Source: Asticcacaulis machinosus (GTDB taxonomy: Bacteria; Pseudomonadota; Alphaproteobacteria; Caulobacterales; Caulobacteraceae). Taken from it: a DNA stretch of 64,000 nucleotides. Where the stretch lies: NCBI RefSeq assembly GCF_028550435.1, contig NZ_JAQQKV010000004.1:186001-250000 (forward strand), in the 5' to 3' direction. Shown one piece after another: positions 57,284-64,000 of the stretch (its first letter is position 1; every line of letters begins with the position of its first letter). A program made the translations under genes and the position numbers. Under the pieces are notes generated by a model. It ran no database searches and was not told the DNA's origin. It saw nothing but the letters and a program-made list of their open reading frames with translations.

Positions 57284-58975
57284 ATGAAACTTAAGATTGC
57301 CGCCACGGTCGCTGCCCTCGGCCTGATGTCCACAGGCGCGCTGGCGCAAGGTGCGCCGCCGAAACTGGATATTCTCCTGAAACCGCACGCGACCGCCGCC
57401 GGTGCCGGTGACTATGTCGATGTGACGATTAAGCTTGAGGCGCCGAAAGCCGCCGCCGGTGAGACTCTGGCGCGCCTGCCGCTGATGATCGTGTCCATGC
57501 CGGGGATAAAGCTCGATGCCAAAGACCTTAAGGTCACCGACGCCAAGGGGGCCGTGGCTATCACTCAGGCCGATCAGCCCGCGACCCCGCAGTGGCAGTA
57601 CCGTCATTTCAATGCGGGGCGCGCGACCGTTGGCGATGTGACCCTGACCTACCGCGCCCATGTCCGCGAAGTCTCCGGCACGACCCGCATGGGGCCTTTG
57701 TTTGATTTCCGTGGCCAGCCCGGCGGCGTCAATGGCGCGGGCATGACCTTTCTGGCCCTGCCGGACAAAAAGACGCCCTATAATGTGACCTTGAACTGGG
57801 ATATGTCGGCGTACCCCGCAGGCGCCAAGGGCGTGCACAGTCTGGGGGAGGGGCAGGTCAGGCAGATCGCCCCGACCGACCTGTGGAACTTCAGCTATTA
57901 TTACGCGGGCAACGTCCAGACCTATTCGGCTGACGGGTTTTCGATGTACTGGACGACGACCCCGCCGTTTGACACTAACGCTGTGGCGCATAAGATCGGC
58001 GCGCTTTACGGGCAGATGACGTCCTTTTTCAGAGCGGAGGGCGGCAGCTACCGCGTCTTTGTGCGGGAAAACCCGTTCAGCGGCATGGGCGGGACGGCCT
58101 TGGCGTCGTCGTTTATCTTTGGCTATGATGCGAATAATCCGCCGACGCTGGATAAGCTTCAGGCCTTGCTGGCGCACGAAATGGCCCATAACTGGCTGAA
58201 AATCGGCGGTGAGCATGGCGATTCTGCCTGGTACACCGAAGGCACGGCCGAGTATTATTCGATCATGCTGGCGCAGAGAGCTGGTCTTTTGACGCCCGCT
58301 CAGGTTGGTGAGATGATCACTGACCGGGCCTTCAGCTACTGGTCAAACCCGTTGAGCGCGCTCAGCAATGCCGATGCGGCTGCGGCCTTCTGGAAGGACA
58401 ACAGCGCCCAGACCATCCCTTATGGCCGCGGGCTGTTGTACCTGATCAATACCGACGCCAGGATTCGCGCGGCCACCGGCGGGGCCAAGACGCTTGATAC
58501 GATGGTACAGGCCATGATCACCAAGCAAAAGGCCGGTGAAACCCCCGGCATCGATGTCTGGCTGGCGCTGGTGGGGGCCGAGATCGGGGCGCAGGCTAAG
58601 ACCGACTATGACAATATGGTCGCGGGCAAGCCGCTGATGCCGGTCGCCGGTGCTCTGGGGCCATGCTTTACGGTGGTGCCCGCCACGGTGCGCCGGTTCG
58701 ATCTGGGCTTTGATCAGCCGTCACTCGATAAAAAACTGATCAGCGGTGTGCGGGGGGGATCAGCAGCCGAGACGGCGGGACTGAAGGACGGCGATGTGGT
58801 CATTGAAGCCACCAGCGTGTTCGATGCCCAGCGGACTCAAACCAGTCAGATGAAACTTAAGATCAAACGTGGTGAGGCCGTCATCGACATATCCTATCTG
58901 CCGCGCGGTGAGGCCGTGGCCGCCCATCAGTGGCAGCGCAAGGCCGATGTCGCGGATGCCGCCTGTAAATTGTGA
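57284..58975 (+). CDS. M61-like aminopeptidase 1 with PDZ domain
   Basis: Exported peptidase of 563 aa. Signal peptide about residues 1-22 (LMSTGALAQ). N-terminal beta domain, thermolysin-like catalytic domain with HEMAH (His298 first) and a downstream zinc Glu in AWYTEGTAEYY, then a PDZ domain near residue 475-545 (GGSAAETAGLKDGDVVIE). M61 members cut N-terminal Gly/Ala or act on denatured proteins. Start 57284 matches the signal peptide. The next gene starts 8 bp after its stop. Confidence 0.9.
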   Translation: MKLKIAATVAALGLMSTGALAQGAPPKLDILLKPHATAAGAGDYVDVTIKLEAPKAAAGETLARLPLMIVSMPGIKLDAKDLKVTDAKGAVAITQADQPATPQWQYRHFNAGRATVGDVTLTYRAHVREVSGTTRMGPLFDFRGQPGGVNGAGMTFLALPDKKTPYNVTLNWDMSAYPAGAKGVHSLGEGQVRQIAPTDLWNFSYYYAGNVQTYSADGFSMYWTTTPPFDTNAVAHKIGALYGQMTSFFRAEGGSYRVFVRENPFSGMGGTALASSFIFGYDANNPPTLDKLQALLAHEMAHNWLKIGGEHGDSAWYTEGTAEYYSIMLAQRAGLLTPAQVGEMITDRAFSYWSNPLSALSNADAAAAFWKDNSAQTIPYGRGLLYLINTDARIRAATGGAKTLDTMVQAMITKQKAGETPGIDVWLALVGAEIGAQAKTDYDNMVAGKPLMPVAGALGPCFTVVPATVRRFDLGFDQPSLDKKLISGVRGGSAAETAGLKDGDVVIEATSVFDAQRTQTSQMKLKIKRGEAVIDISYLPRGEAVAAHQWQRKADVADAACKL

Positions 58976-58983
58976 GGCCTGAC

Positions 58984-60684
58984 ATGCGTAGTTTGTTGTT
59001 AAGTGCGTCCCTGATGGCTTTGGCCGCAGGGGCGGTGGCTGAGCCGCTAAAGCTTGATCTGACCCTGACGCCGCAGGTGTCAGCCGAGGCCGTTACCGGC
59101 TGGACGGTCGAGAGCCGCTTTGACACGGTGGCGGGCGATCCGGCCCTGCGCTTTACGATCCCCAAAACGCTTGGGCCATTGCAGCGCATCCCTGACCGCA
59201 TCAGCCTGATCACCGCCCGCGACGATCAGGGGCCGCTTACCCTGACTATATCGGACGGCACCGGCTATATGGGCGCGCCCGCACAGGTGTTCACCACGGA
59301 TCGTGCCCCGGTCGGTGATGTGATTTTGCGCTATCAGGTCGCAACTTCGCAGGAAACCATTTCCGGCCCCAACTGGGAACTGCGCTCAGAAGGGCTGGGG
59401 TCGAGTGCGCAGGGATCGTCGATCCTGCTGCTGCCGGATCAGGAAAAGCCCTATCAGGTCAGTATCAACTGGAACCTCAAAAACCTGCCGCAGGGGGCGC
59501 GGGCGATCACCTCCTATGCCCGCGATCCGAAGACGGTGACCGAGCCGATCAGCCGCCTGCGCCAGACCTATTTCATGGCCGGAAATCTGATCTCTACGCC
59601 TGATGATCTGACGACGCCCAGCGTTTTTCGTGCCGCCTCCACCGCCATCAATAATCACCCGCAGAAGCCGTTACTCGACTGGTCATCCGACGCCTATACC
59701 CGCATGTCGGGCTATTTCGGATTTCAATCGCCGCCGCCGTTTACGGTGCTGATGCGCTCCAACATCTATGGTGGAACCAGTGGCACGGCCGGCCCGGAAG
59801 GCCTGATCGCCACTATGGCCCCGCAGGCCAGCGAACTGGGGATCAAGAGTCTGATTTCCCATGAGATGGTCCATGTTTATCTGCATGGTCTGATGGAAGC
59901 CGACGACAGTGGCCGCAACCCTGATGCCGGCTGGTTCACCGAAGGCATCGCCGTCTATTATCAACGCCGCGCGCCGTTTAAGACCGGCCTGTTTACGCCG
60001 GATCAGTTCCTTGAGGACTTTAATGAAACCGCGCGGGCCTATTATTCCAATATCCGCATCAACGTGCCGATGTCGGAGGCGATCAAGAATTTCTGGACCG
60101 ATCCGCGTCAGCGCATCCAGCCCTATAACCGCGGGGCGATGTATTTCCATGTCCTCGACGGTCAGATCCGCGCCAAGTCAAAGGGTAAGCGCACGCTGGA
60201 TGATGTGGTGCGCCCCTATCTGAAGCGCCACAATGACGGTCTGTCGGTGACCGAAAAAGACTGGATGGATTTGCTGGTGGCGGAACTGGGGCCCAAGGCG
60301 AAAACCGATTTTGAGGCCATGATGAACGGCGCGGTGCAAATCCCTGCGTCGAATGCTTTGGGAATGTGTTTCAAACGCGTCGAAACTCAGATGCCGGTGT
60401 TTGAACTGGGCTTTGAGATGCCGAGCCTGATCAACCGTCCGCGTGTGATTGCGGGCCTTGATCCGGCCTCTCCGGCGGCAAAGGCGGGCTTAAAAGACGG
60501 CGATGTCGTCACCAATACCCTGATCCTCGATGCCATCCAGCAGGACCCGCGTGAGCCGATTACACTGAAAATCGAGCGCGGCGGGGAAAAGCATGACATC
60601 ACCTTCAGCCCGCAGGGGCATTTGACTAAGGGCTATCTGTGGCAACACGTCAAAGGTGTTTCCGATGCAAAATGTGCGGAGTAA
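58984..60684 (+). CDS. M61-like aminopeptidase 2 with PDZ domain
   Basis: Exported paralogue of 566 aa, signal peptide about residues 1-21 (SLMALAAGAVAEP). HEMVH motif (His293) and Glu in GWFTEGIAVYY are kept. A PDZ domain lies near residues 480-550 (DPASPAAKAGLKDGDVV). The zinc-site sequence HEMVHVYLHGLMEADD differs in spacing from the first enzyme, with a longer loop before the Glu, so specificity probably differs. It is translated 8 bp after the first enzyme; its stop is 4 bp before the third start. Confidence 0.9.
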   Translation: MRSLLLSASLMALAAGAVAEPLKLDLTLTPQVSAEAVTGWTVESRFDTVAGDPALRFTIPKTLGPLQRIPDRISLITARDDQGPLTLTISDGTGYMGAPAQVFTTDRAPVGDVILRYQVATSQETISGPNWELRSEGLGSSAQGSSILLLPDQEKPYQVSINWNLKNLPQGARAITSYARDPKTVTEPISRLRQTYFMAGNLISTPDDLTTPSVFRAASTAINNHPQKPLLDWSSDAYTRMSGYFGFQSPPPFTVLMRSNIYGGTSGTAGPEGLIATMAPQASELGIKSLISHEMVHVYLHGLMEADDSGRNPDAGWFTEGIAVYYQRRAPFKTGLFTPDQFLEDFNETARAYYSNIRINVPMSEAIKNFWTDPRQRIQPYNRGAMYFHVLDGQIRAKSKGKRTLDDVVRPYLKRHNDGLSVTEKDWMDLLVAELGPKAKTDFEAMMNGAVQIPASNALGMCFKRVETQMPVFELGFEMPSLINRPRVIAGLDPASPAAKAGLKDGDVVTNTLILDAIQQDPREPITLKIERGGEKHDITFSPQGHLTKGYLWQHVKGVSDAKCAE

Positions 60685-60688
60685 ATTT

Positions 60689-62176
60689 ATGAAAATTCTG
60701 TTCGCGGTTGTCGCGGCTCTGGCGGCGGGGACGGCTCATTCACAGGTACTGGATATGACCTGGAAACCAGTGCGTGATGCTGCCGGTGAGGTGGCGGCCA
60801 TCGAAGTGACGCAGGTCGTCAATGGTGTGGCCGGTGATAAGCCGTTCGGGCTGAATGCGCCGGTGACCTATGCCGCGGTGACCGGTGTGGCCGATCGTAT
60901 TTCGGGATTAAAAGTTACCGACAGTGCGGGCGAAATCACCTTTACGGTCTCAGAAGATAAGCCCATCTCCGGCGGCTTTCCCTATTACCGGCACTGGACG
61001 GCTACGCGGGCGGTAAATTACCCCGTGACCGTCAGCTACAGCGCTTTGGTGCAACCGGTAAACAGTCCCGGTGGGCCGGCCTTTGGTATCCGGCCTTCGG
61101 GGGGCGGGGTGTCGGGCTCAGGCGGCGGTTTTCTGATGCTGCCGGAAAATGCCGGTACGACCACGTCAAAAGTCAAATGGGACCTAAGCGGACTTGCGGC
61201 CGGATCGGTCGGGGTGACCACCTTTGGCGAAGGCGCGTTTGAGGTCAAGGGGACGCCACAGACCCTGACCGGCGGCTGGATTATGGCCGGGCCCGCGCAA
61301 CACTATTCTATTCCCGGCGATAGCCACTTTAATGCCTACTGGCTGGGCGGATTGCCGTTTGATGCCGAGGCCGAAATGGTGTGGGCGTCCAAGGCCTATA
61401 AGGTGCTGTCGACCTCATTCAAATATATGAACCCGGCGCCCGATTACCGGGTGTTTCTGCGCGGACTGAAGACCCCGCCGTTTGGGGGCGGCACGGCGCT
61501 GGGTAACTCCTTCATGTTTTCGATGAGCGAGGCGGCGAAAAAAGACATTCACGATATCCGCATCACCATCTTCCACGAGATGGGCCATCAGTGGGTCGGC
61601 GGGATCGAAGGCGGGGTGGCCGACAACTGGTTCACCGAAGGGCTTAACGTCTATTACACCACCATTCTGCCGCTACGGGGCGGGCTGGTCAGTGTCGACG
61701 AATATGCGGCACTTTTGAACGAGCAGGTCGCCAATTACTATACCTCTCCGGCGCGCAACTGGTCAGCGGAAAAGATTGTCGGCGTCGGTTTTGGCGATGA
61801 GAAAATCCGCCATACCCCCTATGTGCGCGGGGCGTTGTACTGGGCCGACCTGGATGTGCAGATCCGCAAAAACTCCAAGGGGAAGCGTAACCTTGATGCC
61901 TTCCTGGCACCGATGTTTGCCGCCCGCCATAAGGGGGAGCGCTTTGATCGGGCCTATTTTGAGGCCATGTTGACGGCGGAACTGGGGTCAAAGGCTGTGG
62001 AAGATTTCCGCGCCATCAATATCGACGGCACCAAAACCCTCGATCCGTCGCCCAAGGCTTTCGGGCCGTGTTTTACCCGCAAGGCCACACAATTGCCTGC
62101 AAAAGACGGGGCGGTGGACGGCTTTCAGTATATTCGCCTGAAAAGCGTTGCGAATAAAAAATGCGCACGCTGGTGA
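60689..62176 (+). CDS. M61-like aminopeptidase 3, without PDZ
   Basis: Exported paralogue of 495 aa; signal peptide about residues 1-19 (VVAALAAGTAHSQ). HEMGHQWVGG (His296) and the zinc Glu in NWFTEGLNVYY are intact. The C-terminus stops after a short block (GFQYIRLKSVANKKCARW) where the other two have a PDZ domain, so substrate presentation should differ. It has its own ribosome site (CGGAG, seven bases before the ATG) that overlaps the end of gene 2. It is followed by about 370 bp before the TonB receptor. Confidence 0.9.
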   Translation: MKILFAVVAALAAGTAHSQVLDMTWKPVRDAAGEVAAIEVTQVVNGVAGDKPFGLNAPVTYAAVTGVADRISGLKVTDSAGEITFTVSEDKPISGGFPYYRHWTATRAVNYPVTVSYSALVQPVNSPGGPAFGIRPSGGGVSGSGGGFLMLPENAGTTTSKVKWDLSGLAAGSVGVTTFGEGAFEVKGTPQTLTGGWIMAGPAQHYSIPGDSHFNAYWLGGLPFDAEAEMVWASKAYKVLSTSFKYMNPAPDYRVFLRGLKTPPFGGGTALGNSFMFSMSEAAKKDIHDIRITIFHEMGHQWVGGIEGGVADNWFTEGLNVYYTTILPLRGGLVSVDEYAALLNEQVANYYTSPARNWSAEKIVGVGFGDEKIRHTPYVRGALYWADLDVQIRKNSKGKRNLDAFLAPMFAARHKGERFDRAYFEAMLTAELGSKAVEDFRAINIDGTKTLDPSPKAFGPCFTRKATQLPAKDGAVDGFQYIRLKSVANKKCARW

Positions 62177-62546
62177 TGGCGGTGTTATAGGTCTTTGGGC
62201 GATGTATGACGCCAGATACCGCGCAAAGGCTTATATCTCTTGAGGGTGTGGGTTTAATGACACAGGAATTCTTGTGTCATTTCCATTTGTGATGAGATTG
62301 GCACAGTGGCGGTTTGTTGAATAAAAATTGTCACGGTCTTCTGCTAACCGAATAAAAATTTTATGTCGCTAATGTGACGGCCTTAAGAAAGGCATGAAAA
62401 ACCGCGTCGCCCGTCCTACCGTTAATGTCAGAGGCATCATTTGACTACGCGGTGTGAAGGGCCTCCTTTTTCAGCACATGAACCTACGGCAGGGGATAGT
62501 AAATGCCGGGTTCAGGTATCATCCGCGGGGTTAAGGCAAGAGGGAT
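62177..62546. other. Intergenic region before the second TonB receptor
   Basis: About 370 bp with no gene. A 22-bp palindrome (62258-62279, arms TGACACA and TGTGTCA around GAATTC) is its clearest feature. The rest is AT-rich and probably holds the receptor promoter. Confidence 0.5.
62258..62279. promoter_or_regulatory. 22-bp palindrome upstream of the TonB receptor
   Basis: Arms TGACACA.GAATTC.TGTGTCA with a single mismatched pair, 268 bp before the receptor start. A possible operator for a dimeric regulator. Confidence 0.5.
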
Positions 62547-64000
62547 ATGAGAGTGACCAATCGTAATAAATTAATGGCTTCGACGATTTTTGGCGGCAGC
62601 ATAATTTTGTCGGCCCTGATGGCGTCGGTTAGCTATGCGCAGGACGCTGTGCCGCCCGCCGAAGAAGAAGTCGTGCAGGAAGTGGTCGTGACCGGATCGC
62701 GTATTCGTCGCGCCAGCACCAGCACCTCCGCGCCCGTGACCATGATTGATTCTCAGGCCCTGACGGATCGTGGCGTGGTTCAGGCGGGTGAAATGCTCAA
62801 CCTGACGACCTCAATCGCTGCCTCTGTGCCGCTGGCTGACAATACTGGCAACGATGCGGGTACGGGGCAGCAGTTCCCGAACCTGTTCGGTATGGGGACG
62901 GGCCGTACACTTACTCTGGTCAATGGTCGCCGCTTTGTCGCTTCGCAGGCCGGCATGGATGGCAACGCGGTTGACACCAACATGATCCCGTCGGGCCTGA
63001 TCAAGCGGATTGACGTGGTTCAGGCCGGTGGGGCCGCTGTTTACGGGTCTGACGCTATCGCCGGTGTCATCAACTATGTGCTGAAGGACGATTTCGAAGG
63101 GGCAGAACTGGATATCCAGACCGGCATTTCATCGCGCGGCGATTACCCGAAAAACTCTATTCGCGCCACGTTCGGCCATAACTTTGCCGATGGCAAAGGC
63201 AATCTGGCCTTTGATGCCGGCTGGTCCAAGACCGACCCTCTGTACTATAGCGACCGCCCGCGCAGCGCCCTTGGCCGCGTCAACGTCTCCAGCGGCAACA
63301 CCAATCCCAGCGACGGCATCCCGACCGTGCGCGAAAACCTCGATACCCGCTTCTGGTCGTTCAATACCAATGGCGTGATCTTTGCCACAGCACCAGCACC
63401 GGCCCTCAATGCCGACGGTACGCCGCGCTTTATCCTGAAAAGCAATGGCACCTACACCCAGTTCAATGATGCCGGTACCGGCCTTGCCGCCTATGATTCC
63501 GGCACACCGGGCGGGATTCCGTTCTCATCCGGTGGTGACGGTTTCAGCTACCGCGAACTGGCCGCACTTTATACCGGCGTTAAACGCAGCACCGCCAACC
63601 TGGTCGGCCACTACGATCTGACTGATCGTATCAAGCTTTATGGCGAGGTGAGCTATGCCGAAACCGAAGGTTATGATCCGTATCAGTCCTATCAGTCGAA
63701 TACGGTGCTCAATGCGCCGGCGACCGGTTCGGGCTATATTGCCTTTACCCGCAACAACGCCTTCCTGACGCCGGAGACGATCACGGCGCTGACTGCCGCA
63801 TCGCCGTCGTTTGGGGTGGGTGCACCTCTGTTCCTGTCCAAGCTGTGGGCCGACCTGTGGCCATCGCGGGCCGGTGAATACACCACCGAAAGCTACCGCA
63901 CACTGGGCGGGATTTCCGGTGATTTCGATGCTTTTGACCGTAACTTCTACTGGGATGTGTCCTATAGCCGTGGTGTCACCGAAGGTGAGCAGCGCGGATG
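62547..64000 (+). CDS. TonB-dependent receptor, partial at the window end
   Basis: Outer-membrane receptor, at least 484 aa visible; the frame runs off the window. The signal peptide ends in VSYAQ. The TonB-box region EVVVTGSRIRR leads into a plug (LTLVNGRRFVASQAG, DVVQAGGAAVYGSDAIAGVINYVLK) and the first barrel strands. The plug wording is of the type seen in Caulobacterales and Sphingomonadales receptors of nutrient islands. Start choice between ATG 62547 and GTG 62553 is open; the latter has the better-spaced AGAGGG. Lying after class V and M61 genes, it is the probable peptide importer of the island (inference). Confidence 0.9.
   Translation, partial: MRVTNRNKLMASTIFGGSIILSALMASVSYAQDAVPPAEEEVVQEVVVTGSRIRRASTSTSAPVTMIDSQALTDRGVVQAGEMLNLTTSIAASVPLADNTGNDAGTGQQFPNLFGMGTGRTLTLVNGRRFVASQAGMDGNAVDTNMIPSGLIKRIDVVQAGGAAVYGSDAIAGVINYVLKDDFEGAELDIQTGISSRGDYPKNSIRATFGHNFADGKGNLAFDAGWSKTDPLYYSDRPRSALGRVNVSSGNTNPSDGIPTVRENLDTRFWSFNTNGVIFATAPAPALNADGTPRFILKSNGTYTQFNDAGTGLAAYDSGTPGGIPFSSGGDGFSYRELAALYTGVKRSTANLVGHYDLTDRIKLYGEVSYAETEGYDPYQSYQSNTVLNAPATGSGYIAFTRNNAFLTPETITALTAASPSFGVGAPLFLSKLWADLWPSRAGEYTTESYRTLGGISGDFDAFDRNFYWDVSYSRGVTEGEQRG

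Overview
The window looks like chromosomal DNA of an alphaproteobacterium of the Caulobacterales, probably Asticcacaulis or a close relative. This rests on the MipZ division-site ATPase, the TonB receptor / SapC / cupin / tryptophan-halogenase-like set, several TonB-dependent receptors and secreted peptidases, GC-rich coding sequence, and two families of dispersed intergenic repeats. The genus is an inference; no rRNA or tRNA gene is present to settle it.

Layout. 1-5172 (minus): a signalling operon running from a single-domain response regulator through a CHASE3-GAF hybrid histidine kinase with three receivers to CheR and CheB (CheB cut by the window edge). 5583-9622 (plus): an MprF-type synthase domain protein, MipZ, a J-domain membrane protein and a secreted astacin peptidase. 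10391-12187: an AT-rich reverse transcriptase gene behind a leader that holds a perfect 110-bp direct repeat, a small one-TM reading frame and a strong hairpin. This is the most unusual part of the window. 12244-20206 (minus): thiC under a TPP riboswitch, putA, a BaiN-like flavoprotein and a membrane-anchored EEP-family hydrolase. 20381-32435: housekeeping and stress genes, including DUF2061, CsbD, an SDR/TetR divergent pair with two operators, an ArsR/CDF metal-efflux pair, an MliC-type lipoprotein, adenine deaminase, a YecD-like hydrolase, a lipase/esterase, a DapA-family enzyme, Tag glycosylase, MarR plus DUF1398, GT2 and GlsB. 32547-43540: a carbohydrate-uptake locus (halogenase, cupin, SapC and TonB receptor on minus; exported GH2 beta-galactosidase on plus) with a LacI-type operator between the two arms.

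43810-64000 is a peptide and amino-acid utilisation island. It contains three S10 serine carboxypeptidases, an exported amidohydrolase, RidA, an ornithine-cyclodeaminase homologue, an APC permease, a PLP aminotransferase, an AsnC regulator and, divergently, a class V aminotransferase-fold enzyme, three tandem M61 peptidases and the start of another TonB receptor. A plausible reading is uptake of peptides through the TonB receptor, periplasmic trimming by the S10 and M61 enzymes, import by the APC carrier, and processing by PLP enzymes, RidA and cyclodeaminase; PutA elsewhere in the window could take up proline made this way.

Two repeat families fill many gaps: a roughly 140-bp double-hairpin element (5 copies) and a roughly 50-bp palindromic element (4 copies). 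No CRISPR array, insertion sequence, rRNA or tRNA was seen.
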